Shown: positions 1-9,092, numbered from the stretch's first letter. The stretch: DNA of 43,075 nucleotides from Planctomycetaceae bacterium (GCA_002862205.1 PKCN01000012.1:1-43075); one strand, 5' to 3'. Numbers and translations are program-made. The notes: generated from the letters alone by a model not told the origin.

Positions 1-1194
1 ACCACCGCCGGCCATCCATGAAGAGAAACAGTGTTTATGATGTTCTCGGCCTGCGTGGTTAGCGTCTTTGTTAAATGGTGTGCGTCCAAATTCGGTTGTC
101 CAGACAACGAGTGTTCGATCCAGCATGCCACGTTGCTTGAGGTCGGTTAACAAACCAGCGATTGGTTGATCGATTGCCTTGGAAAGCCGCTCATGATCAC
201 CCATGTTCCCGTGGGAATCCCAGTTGTTGCTTGAGCCGACATCGATCAGTTCAAGAAATCTTACGCCTCGTTCTGCGAGCCGGCGTGCCACGAGACATTG
301 CCAGCCAAAACCTTCGGTGGTCTCAGCGTTGACACCGTAGAGTTCCAATGTCGAAGCGGATTCCTTGGAAATATCAAAGGCTTCTGGTGCCTCGCGTTGC
401 ATTCCAAAGGCGGTTTCAAAGGAGCGAATGCGGGCCTCGAGGGTTTGGTCTGCTGCCCGAGTGTGTTGGTACGACTCATTCAATCTCTCACGGAACTGCA
501 GTTCCATTTGTTGCAGAGATGTATCGATAGTGCGTGGCTGTAGGTTGGGCAGCGGTGTCTTTCCAGGAATCACGTGTGTCCCCTGGTGGCAGGCGGGGAG
601 AAAGTCGCTGCCCCAAGTTTGGGCCCCTGCGTAGGGTGCGGCAGGCGCAAGGACCATGAAAGACGGTAGGTTCTGATTTTCGCTTCCCAGTCCATAGCTG
701 ACCCAGGCCCCAGCACTGGGTCTCGCGAATTGGGCTGAGCCGGTGTGCGCTGCCAAAGTTGCCTTGTCGTGTCCATCACTGTCACAGTGCATCGCGTTGA
801 GGACACACACGTCATCAATCACCTCGGCAAGTTTCGGGAAGAGTTCGCTTACCCAAGTACCACTCTTGCCGTGTTGTTCAAACGAGTAACGCGGTTTGAT
901 CAGGAAACGCTTGAATTCACCCGCTTGATTAAGCCAACGTGATGCTGTGATTGATTTGCCGTCGTCAGTACTCAGTTGCGGTCGGTGGTTGAATGTATCG
1001 ATGTGCGATACTCCACCGGTGGAGTAGAGAAAAATGACACGGTCTGCTTTGGGGGCATGATGCGCAGATTTCGCAGCGAGTGGATTGTCAGCAGCTTGAC
1101 TCAGTTCGTTGCAGAGACCTGCCAATGCGGTCGCTCCGAACCCACCCGAAGCGAGTTTCAGAAATTCACGGCGTGTTGGTAAAAAGGAGTTCAT
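1..1194 (-). CDS. DUF1501 family secreted protein, C-terminus cut by window edge
   Basis: The frame is open from an ATG at 1194 to base 1, so the C-terminal part lies outside the window. The start reads MNSFLPTRREFLK, a twin-arginine-like RREFLK signal, followed by a hydrophobic stretch and AA, typical of exported DUF1501 proteins. Family motifs are visible: RVIFLYSTGGVSHIDTF near the N-terminus and EFGRTP followed by GREHH near the truncated end, in the alkaline-phosphatase-like fold usually assigned to the family. It begins 18 bases after the stop of the DUF1549/DUF1553 gene upstream, the usual planctomycete two-gene operon. The biochemical function of DUF1501 proteins is not established; the pair is thought to act in the periplasm. 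No lesion was seen in the visible part. Confidence 0.9.
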   Translation of the reverse strand, partial: MNSFLPTRREFLKLASGGFGATALAGLCNELSQAADNPLAAKSAHHAPKADRVIFLYSTGGVSHIDTFNHRPQLSTDDGKSITASRWLNQAGEFKRFLIKPRYSFEQHGKSGTWVSELFPKLAEVIDDVCVLNAMHCDSDGHDKATLAAHTGSAQFARPSAGAWVSYGLGSENQNLPSFMVLAPAAPYAGAQTWGSDFLPACHQGTHVIPGKTPLPNLQPRTIDTSLQQMELQFRERLNESYQHTRAADQTLEARIRSFETAFGMQREAPEAFDISKESASTLELYGVNAETTEGFGWQCLVARRLAERGVRFLELIDVGSSNNWDSHGNMGDHERLSKAIDQPIAGLLTDLKQRGMLDRTLVVWTTEFGRTPFNKDANHAGREHHKHCFSSWMAGGG

Positions 1195-1212
1195 GTGACG
1201 AACGGCTTTTGA

Positions 1213-4200
1213 TTAATCCAGGTATAGAAAAGCGTTGCTTGTGAGAAGCACGCGGGCAAAGGCGGACAACGCCCGCAACTCCGTGCCGGCTTCATTAGAC
1301 GGGTCGGCTTCATTAGACGGGTCGGCTTCATTAGACGGGTCGGCTGATCGTGTCTGATAGGCTGATAGGAACTCGATCCCGTTTTCAACGAGTTGGTTTT
1401 CGGGAACACGCCCATGGGCAGTCAGGAATGCCCATTCCAGCTTGGTGCGTGTATCGCCCGGGACGGCATGGATCCGTCTGGCAAATTTCGCGGCCTGTTC
1501 GTGCACAAACGGCGAGTTCATCAGGAATAATGCCTGTGAAGGGGTGGTGGTCGGCAGACGGTCAGCAACGCTCTGATTCGGGTCGGCAGCATCAAACAGG
1601 GACAAGTATGGGTCTCGACGATTACGCTGGATCATCATGTAAATGCTGCGGTGAGCCGATTCATAAACCCCGTGGAAAGGATTGTGGATGGTAAATGCCC
1701 AAGTATCGACCGGTGGAAACGGATGCGCAGTGGGCGTCGATCTGTTGAGTTGGCCGCTGACCATCAGCATCGCGTCTCGTATCGATTCAGCATCCAGTGC
1801 TCTTCGTGAAAACCGCCAGTGAAAGCGATTCGCTGGATCAATTTTCATGTTTTCATGATGGTCATCACTGCCGAGTTGGTACGTTCGGGATGACATGATG
1901 ATGCGATGCAGATGCTTGATTGACCAACCGGATCTAATGAACTCCGAGGCAAGCCAGTCCAGCAGTTGGGGGTGGGTCGGGGCTTCTCCTCGTGAACCAA
2001 AGTCACTCGGAGTGCCGACAATGCCCTGACCGAAATGCCAACTCCAGACACGATTGACGAATACTCTCGCGGTCAATGGGTTGGTGGGCCGGGTGATCCA
2101 ATTGGCAAGGTCCAGCCGACCACTTCCTGTCCCTGGCGTGACTGCCTGTCCACCCAGTATTTCGAGATTTCGTCGGGGAACTTCCTTGTCAAGCCGGAAC
2201 GGATCACCACGTAACTGGATACGGGCATTGATGGGGTCAGCCTCTGCAACCGCGTAAGCGACAGGATAAACAGGTCGCGATGCCAGTGACTTGCGTTGCT
2301 CCGCCAAACTTTCCAGTTGGGTGTCAAGTTCTGTCAGCCGCTTCTTTTGGGAGGCTTGAGTTGCAGGATCAGCGGAACTTGTCGAGTCAGGTTTGGCAAA
2401 AGCACGAGCTTGTAGCCCAATGTTGTCAATGTCTCGTTCGCAGGCAGCGCCTGGAACATGTCCAAATCCGTCGCAGATGAAACAATCAGCGACCCCATCC
2501 CAATTGGGGTCGGTCGCTTTGTTGTCAAATTTGATGGTTGAATCAGCGGTGGCAACGGTGCCTGAGTAGGTTTTTGAAACGGGGTCGACCTCGACTTGCA
2601 GCGTGTGCCACGTTCCGGGGGTCAGCTTGCAAATGGGCTCCCATTGCTTTCCGTTTCGTAGTGCGAGTTCTCGCGAGGTTGCACTGAATTCCACGGCCAG
2701 GGATTCGACCACGCCGCGTCCCAGGTATACCCGGAATGCTCCCGGGTGTTGGGGCGAGTCGAGGGGCCTGAAATCAACCGTGAAATGGATCTTTTTCGCG
2801 GTGGTTGTGTTGAGTGCCTTTGGGAACACATAGCGGATTCCATCGGTAGGTTTGCCGCTCCCCATCCGCACGCCCGTTTTCCCAGCAGGGTGAATGTGGA
2901 CAAATGGGCTTTGAGCGTCTGCTCGGAGTTCGATGGGGCCTGCGCTGACCCACGGATTTGCAAGCGGGTTGCCTGTGCTTTGTGCTTCGAAACCCAAGTC
3001 CAAGCCACCGCCACGATAGTTCGGGTTGAACTGTAACTGCTCGTCCTTCAGTTGGCTGATTTGACGATCCATTTGAGAGAGTGCTGTGGTGCGTTCGGAA
3101 TCCAGTTGCGAGACCACACTGGGGGGAACAAGGGGAGGGAAATGAGCCGGACGTTTCTGTTCCTCGCCCCCGGGAAACGCCCACTTCGAACTTTGTAGGA
3201 TGCCATACCACGCGTAATAGTCAGCTGCGGAGATGGGATCGTATTTGTGGTCATGGCAGCGGGCGCATCCCACGGAAAGCCCCAAGAGTGAGCGACCGAG
3301 CGAATCAATGACGTCTGCAAAATCGAGGTATTGAAACGCAGGTGAAGCTTTGTAGCCGTAGCGTTTCCCGATGGCGAGGAAACCAGTGGCGGTGACGCGG
3401 TCGGCATATTCTGAGATTGCACCCTCGCCAGCGAGAATGTCACCGGCGATTTGTTCGCGAACAAATTCATCGTAAGGCGTGTCCGCGTTGAATGCATTGA
3501 TGACCCAATTGCGATACTTTGCAGCCTCGCGAACTGGATAGTCCGAACCATCACCCGCGGTGTCCGCATAGCGAGCAACGTCGAGCCAGTGACGTCCCCA
3601 ACGTTCTCCATAAGCAGGTGAGTTCAGTAGCCTGTCAATCAAGGATTCAAACGCCCGCGGCGACTCATCTTCAACAAAAGTCTTGACTTCTGCAGCGGTC
3701 GGTGGCATTCCGGTCAGGTCAAAGGTCGCACGTCGAATCAAGGTCTGGCGATCAGCATTCGGAACGACTCGCAATCCTTTTTTGTCGAGATGATCTTTGA
3801 TGAATGCATCGACGGGATTTTGCGACCAGGTGGCGGAGTGTATCTCAGGTGGCTCAGGTGATGTGAGAGATTTGAATGACCAGAAATTGCGCGCTTGCTG
3901 GGGATCAAGTCGCTGTGCATTCGCGCGTTCGCTCTCGCGACGCGGGTCAGTTGCGCCACTCTGAATCCAAGCTTCAATGTTCGCGATTTCACTCGCCGTT
4001 AACTTTTTGTCCGGTGGCATCTGCAGTTCCGGATCTTCGTATTTAATGGCTCGAAGCAGCAAACTGCTTTCGGGGTGTTCGGGCTCAATCGCGACGCCGC
4101 GATCACCGCCCCGCTGCCAACCCTCTCGTGAGTCCAGTCGAAACCCACCTTCTTGCTTCTGTTGACCGTGACATTCAATGCAGTGTTGTGTGAGCAGCGG

Positions 4201-4317
4201 GCGTATGCGGTTTTCAAAAAAATCGTCCGGCGATTCGGCTGCGTTGACGGTAGCACCTTGTTGGGCTGTGATCAAAACACAGCAAACGAGATAGCAGAGC
4301 GTTTTGTGCCGCGTCAT
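1213..4317 (-). CDS. PSCyt1/DUF1549/DUF1553 planctomycete cytochrome-like protein with ConA-like insert
   Basis: This gives about 1034 residues from the ATG at 4317, chosen because it directly precedes a good signal peptide (MTRHKTLC, a hydrophobic core, then VNAA). An upstream ATG at 4380 would add 21 residues before the signal. A c-type-heme-like CIECH lies at about residues 46-50 (PSCyt1), then DUF1549 with FDLTGMPP and a second CxxCH (CARCHDHKYDPI), then DUF1553 with NPLTARVFVNRVW near the C-terminus. Between the DUF domains is a segment of roughly 200 residues resembling a laminin-G/concanavalin-like sandwich (VHIHPAGKTGVRMGSG, then a stretch with GTWHTLQVEVDP). Three tandem copies of DPSNEA occur about 25 residues before the end. 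It is first in an operon with the DUF1501 gene. Electron transfer or polymer handling in the periplasm is inferred only. Confidence 0.92.
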   Translation of the reverse strand: MTRHKTLCYLVCCVLITAQQGATVNAAESPDDFFENRIRPLLTQHCIECHGQQKQEGGFRLDSREGWQRGGDRGVAIEPEHPESSLLLRAIKYEDPELQMPPDKKLTASEIANIEAWIQSGATDPRRESERANAQRLDPQQARNFWSFKSLTSPEPPEIHSATWSQNPVDAFIKDHLDKKGLRVVPNADRQTLIRRATFDLTGMPPTAAEVKTFVEDESPRAFESLIDRLLNSPAYGERWGRHWLDVARYADTAGDGSDYPVREAAKYRNWVINAFNADTPYDEFVREQIAGDILAGEGAISEYADRVTATGFLAIGKRYGYKASPAFQYLDFADVIDSLGRSLLGLSVGCARCHDHKYDPISAADYYAWYGILQSSKWAFPGGEEQKRPAHFPPLVPPSVVSQLDSERTTALSQMDRQISQLKDEQLQFNPNYRGGGLDLGFEAQSTGNPLANPWVSAGPIELRADAQSPFVHIHPAGKTGVRMGSGKPTDGIRYVFPKALNTTTAKKIHFTVDFRPLDSPQHPGAFRVYLGRGVVESLAVEFSATSRELALRNGKQWEPICKLTPGTWHTLQVEVDPVSKTYSGTVATADSTIKFDNKATDPNWDGVADCFICDGFGHVPGAACERDIDNIGLQARAFAKPDSTSSADPATQASQKKRLTELDTQLESLAEQRKSLASRPVYPVAYAVAEADPINARIQLRGDPFRLDKEVPRRNLEILGGQAVTPGTGSGRLDLANWITRPTNPLTARVFVNRVWSWHFGQGIVGTPSDFGSRGEAPTHPQLLDWLASEFIRSGWSIKHLHRIIMSSRTYQLGSDDHHENMKIDPANRFHWRFSRRALDAESIRDAMLMVSGQLNRSTPTAHPFPPVDTWAFTIHNPFHGVYESAHRSIYMMIQRNRRDPYLSLFDAADPNQSVADRLPTTTPSQALFLMNSPFVHEQAAKFARRIHAVPGDTRTKLEWAFLTAHGRVPENQLVENGIEFLSAYQTRSADPSNEADPSNEADPSNEAGTELRALSAFARVLLTSNAFLYLD
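1287..1345. repeat. 18-bp coding tandem repeat, 3 copies plus 5 bases
   Basis: Perfect 18-bp direct repeats start at 1287, 1305 and 1323, with a partial copy at 1341. They lie in the DUF1549/DUF1553 gene and encode (DPSNEA)3 on the minus strand. The unit is divisible by three, so copy-number change would keep the frame. Confidence 0.95.
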
Positions 4318-4701
4318 GACGCAGGGCCCGCTGTGAAGTATCGTGGCGAGGGAGATTCGGATGGCAGATGTCATAATCACGTCACTTGCAAATTACCCCA
4401 AGACCTCAAATCCGTAGTCCCACAGCAGTGGCTGTTCATCTGCTGGTTTTTTAATGTCGCAGGGTGGATTCAGCACGCATTTGTTCAGCACGGAATGGAC
4501 AACCAGTAGGGTGCCCATCATTATGCACAAAGATCGACTTCGGGTGTTCCCGGCTGCTGAGAGAAAGCCCAGGTTTCTCGAAAGCGTTGGCCGCACTGCG
4601 AGGATTCAGGAAAATTCGCGAATGCCGGCTAGCAAACGCGAAACGCCAGGTTGCTGAGATCACTTCACTCGAACGGGAACTTTCTTCAACCAATTCCTAT
4701 G
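4318..4701. other. Intergenic stretch, no gene recognised
   Basis: This interval lies between the end of metF and the signal-peptide start of the DUF1549/DUF1553 gene. All frames hold only short ORFs without recognisable content. It should carry the promoter for the minus-strand operon to its left, but I see no convincing -35/-10 or sigma-54 sequence. Confidence 0.4.
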
Positions 4702-5571
4702 TCACTTTGATGCGGTTTGCATCCCATCCAACAAGGCAGCAGCTGCATCACTCTTGTTCAGAACATAGTAATGGATTCCCGGTACTTGCTGGGCCATGAG
4801 ATCCGCGGTTTGTTCTCGCGCGTGGTCCACGCCTATCCGGAATTGGTCTGCCGGGTCATCCGAGGCCGTCATCGCAGAGGCGAGTTCTGAAGGAATGGCG
4901 GCCTTGCACATACTAGCAATACGGGTTGCTTGCTTGAAATTCGTGACGGGTAGGATTCCAGGGATGATTGGGATCGTTATGCCCACGGCATCGCAGCGAT
5001 CGCGGAAGCGGTAGTAATCGATGTTATCGTAGAACAATTGAGTGATGATGATATCCGCACCCGCGTCGACCTTTCGTTTCAAATTGTCAAGGTCTGTCTG
5101 TGCATCAGGTGCTTCCTGGTGGACCTCCGGATAACCTGCGACTGCGATACCGAAGTCAAATTGCTCGCGGATCAAGTCCACCAACTCGTTGGCGTATTGA
5201 AGCCCTCCCTGAACCGCCTGGAATTCGGTTGTGCCCTGGGGTGGGTCGCCGCGGAGGGCAACGATGTAATCCGTTCCGCGTTCTTTTGCTTCGGTGAGAT
5301 AGGCTTGCAGTTCTTCCACCGTGGAGTTCACGCAGGTCAGGTGGGAAGCAACTGGCAGGTTTGTCAGCTCACGAACCTTTTGCAGAACATCCAGCGTTGC
5401 TCCTTGAGTGGAACCACCGGCGCCATAAGTGCACGTGAAAAATGCGGGCTCAAATTGGGTCAGGCGAGTGACGTTTTCACACAGGGTATGCAAACCTGCT
5501 TCGGTCTTTGGTGGAAAAAGCTCAAACGAAATGGCGCATCGCGACGTCGTGAAATGTGACGCGAGACTCAT
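4702..5571 (-). CDS. metF: Methylenetetrahydrofolate reductase
   Basis: The protein has 289 residues, the normal length for bacterial MetF. It reduces 5,10-methylene-THF to 5-methyl-THF with FAD, supplying the methyl group for methionine synthesis in the cytoplasm. Motifs seen are SFELFPPKT near residue 15 (catalytic Glu), TYGAGGST near 48, LRGDPP, AGYPEVH and ITQLFYD, all characteristic of the FAD TIM barrel. The frame stays open upstream to 5868, but that extension would be a polyproline tract generated by a trinucleotide repeat, so I start at the ATG at 5571 (MSLASHF). No Shine-Dalgarno is evident there. The 5' leader contains the repeat at 5609-5722. No SAM or other riboswitch could be recognised. 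Confidence 0.93.
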   Translation of the reverse strand: MSLASHFTTSRCAISFELFPPKTEAGLHTLCENVTRLTQFEPAFFTCTYGAGGSTQGATLDVLQKVRELTNLPVASHLTCVNSTVEELQAYLTEAKERGTDYIVALRGDPPQGTTEFQAVQGGLQYANELVDLIREQFDFGIAVAGYPEVHQEAPDAQTDLDNLKRKVDAGADIIITQLFYDNIDYYRFRDRCDAVGITIPIIPGILPVTNFKQATRIASMCKAAIPSELASAMTASDDPADQFRIGVDHAREQTADLMAQQVPGIHYYVLNKSDAAAALLDGMQTASK

Positions 5572-5608
5572 GGTGATGCCTGTGGAAGGTGGTGATTGAA
5601 AAATTGTT

Positions 5609-5722
5609 CGACGTCCAATGTTTCGACGTCTGATGTTTTGACGTCCAATGTTTTGACGTCCAATGTTCGACACACGCGGCGGCGGCGGCGGCGGTGGTGG
5701 TGGTGGTGGTGGTGGTGGTGGT
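5609..5722. repeat. Composite repeat: 15/16-bp units then (GGC)5(GGT)10
   Basis: Four imperfect copies of a 15-16 bp unit built on GACGTCCAATGTTT occupy about 5609-5668. After a short spacer, five GGC triplets (5678-5692) and ten GGT triplets (5693-5722) follow. The block lies just upstream of the metF start, so it is either 5' leader or, if translation began further upstream, an Arg/Gln/Asn plus polyproline N-terminus. Confidence 0.93.
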
Positions 5723-5812
5723 GCATACGGGGCACTGAGACACCGAAGGTCCCCCGGGAGACCGGTTTTTGAAGTAGTCGGTTCACCGGAAATCTGCGGT
5801 TCAGGACTGATA

Positions 5813-6649
5813 TTAGTCCGAATCCGGTCGTTTTGCACCGGGCCACAATTTTGACGATGCATGACCATTGACCAGAACGCCTTTACGATTCCAACCGAGA
5901 TACGCAGTCACGCTTGCGGGGCAATACCTCAAGGTCAGCCCACAGCGGCGTTGGTTGCTGTGGTTGGGCGAGGAACCGTGGACCAGTAAGTCGCTATGAA
6001 TCGAGATTTGGCCGGCCGTTAACGGGGTGAGCTGGTGCTTGCCGTACTGTTGAGGATCTTTGACTGACTGGTTCAACACATTTTCCGATTCGCTTGCCGA
6101 CGCTTCAAAATCAATCAGACCGTGACGATGCGAGCCCGTGTAGACCTCCATGCATCCGTTTTTCTGGTCTGCATCATCGATCGCAAGCCAGACCGTCACC
6201 GCTTTGGACGGTGTCAGGGGCCAATAACTACAGTCCTGATGCCAGTCGACACGTTTTCCATCCATCGGCATCTTGCAGAAAAAATGACTCCCCCAGCCAA
6301 CCACGTCCTCGCCCAGCAGATCACGAACGTAAGACACCAGCAGGGGGTGGTTGAGTATGTCCCAGACACGTCCATGCTTCAGGTGCGCACTGCTAATGGA
6401 ATAACTGTCTTGGCCTGAGGCTAATGTTTCCTCCAATAGTTTATCAAAGTAACTGCGGATCTCGATGATGGATCGTTGGTCGTACAGATCCAGTGGCCCT
6501 AGGTATCCCTCGCGATTCCACGTGTCGATGCAGGCAACAGAGAGGCTGCTGGGATCGTGATTGGAAGTCGGAAAAAATCGAATGTCGCGTTCAACCGTGG
6601 CAATCGATTTCTGGTCTGGGGTGATGTCGAAGTCAGTGGACTGTTGCAT
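5813..6649 (-). CDS. Phytanoyl-CoA dioxygenase (PhyH) family protein
   Basis: This 278-residue protein belongs to the Fe(II)/2-oxoglutarate dioxygenase superfamily. The iron triad is visible as H137 and D139 in WHQDCSYWPL and H224 in LLVHGSSPN, with a 2-oxoglutarate-binding Arg candidate just after it in the RRCGLTLRY segment (about 234-241). The segment GCMEVYTGSHRHG is also typical of the family. These enzymes hydroxylate diverse small molecules or lipids; the substrate cannot be told from sequence, and planctomycetes carry many paralogues. The gene reads toward metF with a gap of about 240 bases holding a repeat, so co-transcription is uncertain. It is divergent from the HEAT gene at 6894. 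No Shine-Dalgarno sequence stands out at the ATG. Confidence 0.9.
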   Translation of the reverse strand: MQQSTDFDITPDQKSIATVERDIRFFPTSNHDPSSLSVACIDTWNREGYLGPLDLYDQRSIIEIRSYFDKLLEETLASGQDSYSISSAHLKHGRVWDILNHPLLVSYVRDLLGEDVVGWGSHFFCKMPMDGKRVDWHQDCSYWPLTPSKAVTVWLAIDDADQKNGCMEVYTGSHRHGLIDFEASASESENVLNQSVKDPQQYGKHQLTPLTAGQISIHSDLLVHGSSPNHSNQRRCGLTLRYCPASVTAYLGWNRKGVLVNGHASSKLWPGAKRPDSD

Positions 6650-6893
6650 GGTGAAACACGAGAATCTCTGGGTGACGTTGCTGAGCGAAAGAAGGTAACG
6701 AGACCGAGTCCAGGATCGCTAGCATTTTTCATATCCGGGCTTGCGTGAAACACTCGATCTGCCGTATTTCCCTACTTATCTATAGTTTAACATCCCGGCA
6801 TCCATTTCGGCAGTCTTGCTGAATGGAAACGGGGGTGCACCCTGGAACTTTTTCGTCGATTGCCTTGTCTGCGACGAATGGGGGATAGCTGGA

Positions 6894-7493
6894 ATGTCAA
6901 ATCCTGATTCCGAAAATGCATTGGCTCGTGGTCTGATGTCGATGCCGGCTGACCAAACTTGGAGTGGTATCGCATCTCGCATTGACTGGCACCAGAAACT
7001 CAGCTCAGGCAATTGCGAGGTCCAGTTGGAAACGCTGGTTGAGCTGGGAAAGCATGACAATGTTTCTGGGGTGTGCGAGTTGGTGATAGGACTTGCAGGG
7101 AGCCGGATTGATTCGCTTCGTGCTGCGGCGGCAACGGCACTCGAGAGGTCTGTGCAGCCCAGTTCTGTCGAGACTCCAGCCTTGATCGCAGCATTGGCGG
7201 ATGTGACGGATGGAGAAATTAGCTACTGGGCAGCAACTTTGTTGGGTCGGCTGGGTCTGCAAGCGATGGACGCAACCGGGGCTTTGTGTGATTGCGTGCA
7301 GGAGTCTTCTTTTCTCCCCGCCAGAGAACGAGCGGTGTGGGCGTTGTTGAAAATTGGACCCGCGGCTCGCGAAGCAATGCCTGTTTTGAAATCGGTCCGT
7401 GAGACTGCGCCAGCGAGGCTCCGGACGCTTTGCCAGAATGCCATTGAGGAGATCGGAATCGGCCTCAACGCGACTGGGCAAAGAGCAGCGTAG
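6894..7493 (+). CDS. HEAT-repeat protein
   Basis: The protein has 199 residues from the ATG at 6894 (MSNPDSENALARGL). The frame is open upstream to 6816, but that extension is unlike a normal N-terminus. It is built of helical pairs of the HEAT/PBS-lyase type, for example SLRAAAATALERS, YWAATLLGRLGLQA and RERAVWALLKIGPAA, each ending in the small-residue pattern of HEAT repeats. There is no signal peptide or catalytic motif, so a cytoplasmic scaffolding or binding role is likely; partners are unknown. It is followed after 25 bases by a 12-bp tandem repeat and then the EEP-fold gene. Confidence 0.8.
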   Translation: MSNPDSENALARGLMSMPADQTWSGIASRIDWHQKLSSGNCEVQLETLVELGKHDNVSGVCELVIGLAGSRIDSLRAAAATALERSVQPSSVETPALIAALADVTDGEISYWAATLLGRLGLQAMDATGALCDCVQESSFLPARERAVWALLKIGPAAREAMPVLKSVRETAPARLRTLCQNAIEEIGIGLNATGQRAA

Positions 7494-7518
7494 TTGCTCA
7501 TTCGGGGCGGCACGAGGC

Positions 7519-7572
7519 AAAGACAGGGACAAAGACAGGGACAGGGACAAAGACAGGGACAAAGACAGAGGC
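7519..7572. repeat. 12-bp tandem repeat downstream of HEAT gene
   Basis: Four copies of AAAGACAGGGAC (starting at 7519, 7531, 7549 and 7561, the last degenerate) are interrupted by one half unit at 7543-7548. The array is non-coding on the assigned genes and lies 25 bases after the HEAT gene stop. On the minus strand it reads as a CTGTCC-rich tract. Confidence 0.93.
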
Positions 7573-7675
7573 GACATTCACGCACGTGAGGCTCCCCACA
7601 AGTCAATGCGGTGTGACGCGCCCGCAAGTTGCGGTGAACTGATGTGAGTATCTTCTTAACGGCTTGGAAATCAAA

Positions 7676-8887
7676 ATGGTCAGGTTTTTAAAACGCAAAC
7701 GACGTTCCAGTAAAGGTAAGAAGGGTAGCGACGGGAATGGAAATGGATCTCAGAACACTGCGGGTCAGCAAGTGGCCAGCAACGGCAATGAAGCTAACGC
7801 TCGGAGTGATAAGGAGGTCCATCGACCTGCCAAGGCGCATATCCCACTCACGCGATTCATTGGTCCTGTCTTGAGTGTGGCCGGTATTTTTTTTGTGCTT
7901 AGCTTGGTTGTGACAGGCAACGTCGACCTGGCAGCGATTCATTTTGGTAGCGCTCCCAGATCGGGATCGGGATCTGCCTTTGCTGCTGGGACGCCTTCAA
8001 ACATTCAGCCAGTCAGTTTGCCAGTTCCCACGGGTAAGTCTCCACAAACCATGAGTTTGGGGACGTTCAGTATCCAGAATTTTGATGCAACCAAGGCGAA
8101 TGATGCCGGAATCATCTCGGTGCTTGCCAGTGTGATTTCGAGATTTGACATCGTTGCAATTCAAGGCATTTCGAAAGACGCTGCAGGCATCGCAACGCTC
8201 ATGCGGAAACTCAAGGCTTCTGGTGGTCAATTTGGCTCACAAGTCAGCCCGCCTGTGGGGCGTGAAGGTGAGATGCAGTGTTTTGCGTTCATCTGGGATG
8301 AGGCAAGAATGCAATTGACGCCTGGTAGCGTTTTTGTGGTGCAGGATCCGACCGACCGCATGAAATTTGAGCCGATGGTAGGGTCGTTTGAGACACGTTT
8401 TGGTTCTACCGGCGGACGTAGTCCGTTTCGTTTCACGCTCATCAATGCCCATGCCAATCCCAGTGGGGTGAGTGTGAACTCGCCGTTGAACGAAATGAAT
8501 GTTCTGGATGACGTGTATCAGAGTGTGCGGCAATATGGATATCAGAAAACCGGCGAAGAAGACTTTATTCTGCTGGGTAACTTGGGAGTCAATACGGCCG
8601 GGCTCGGAGAGTTGGGCAAAATACCAAATCTTGTTTCCATTGGTGGAGATTGTCTGACTGACACATTGCAGACAAAAACTCTCGACCACATTCTGATGGA
8701 TCAGACGAGAACTCGTGAGTACACGGGACGTTTTGGTCTGGTTGATCTACAGAAGCAATTTGGGCTTACCCAGGAACAGGCCTTGATGGTGAGTGATCAT
8801 CTGGTTCTGTGGGCAGAGTTCAGTGTGTATGAAGTCCCCGCTTTTAACGGCGTGGCCACCGGGAATCGGAACGCTCGAAGATATTGA
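7676..8887 (+). CDS. Membrane-anchored endonuclease/exonuclease/phosphatase-fold protein with altered active site
   Basis: The protein has 403 residues from the ATG at 7676; an in-frame TTG at 7664 is an alternative. The N-terminus is very basic (MVRFLKRKRR), then Gly/Asn-rich, with one membrane helix at about 61-80, which puts the C-terminal domain outside the cytoplasm. Residues 128-382 follow the EEP order: SIQNFD, DIVAIQGI, INAHANP (H259), ILLGNLGVN, LDHIL and VSDHLVLW (D374, H375). In active EEP enzymes the second motif ends in QE and the fourth is GDFN-like. Here the metal-binding Glu is Gly164 and the Asp is Asn302, so catalysis by the usual mechanism is doubtful. It may be a binding protein. 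Substrate unknown. Confidence 0.82.
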   Translation: MVRFLKRKRRSSKGKKGSDGNGNGSQNTAGQQVASNGNEANARSDKEVHRPAKAHIPLTRFIGPVLSVAGIFFVLSLVVTGNVDLAAIHFGSAPRSGSGSAFAAGTPSNIQPVSLPVPTGKSPQTMSLGTFSIQNFDATKANDAGIISVLASVISRFDIVAIQGISKDAAGIATLMRKLKASGGQFGSQVSPPVGREGEMQCFAFIWDEARMQLTPGSVFVVQDPTDRMKFEPMVGSFETRFGSTGGRSPFRFTLINAHANPSGVSVNSPLNEMNVLDDVYQSVRQYGYQKTGEEDFILLGNLGVNTAGLGELGKIPNLVSIGGDCLTDTLQTKTLDHILMDQTRTREYTGRFGLVDLQKQFGLTQEQALMVSDHLVLWAEFSVYEVPAFNGVATGNRNARRY

Positions 8888-9092
8888 AACCAGGTCCGGT
8901 GGACCACTGCTGCAAGTGAAATCGAGACTCGCCAACGGTGTGGTTTCAACACTCAAGTTGGTCGCTCCTGGCAGACCAACGGTGTACTTGCCGGGTTTTG
9001 AGTCAAACTGGCTTATGGTCTGTGAAGCACAAATATTTTGCCGCCGCGTCAGTCGCAAACAGGACTTGGTGCGGTTGTGGGATTGAGGATGT

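Noticed and set aside
5740-5812. Riboswitch or intrinsic terminator upstream of metF
   Set aside because: A GGTCTCCCGGGGGACC hairpin is present on the minus strand, but there is no T-run after it and no conserved SAM, SAH or cobalamin riboswitch core could be matched.
5572-5868. N-terminal extension of MetF with 15 prolines
   Set aside because: The extension comes from the GGC/GGT repeat; MetF homologues start close to the conserved SFELFPPKT, and the ATG at 5571 gives the normal length.
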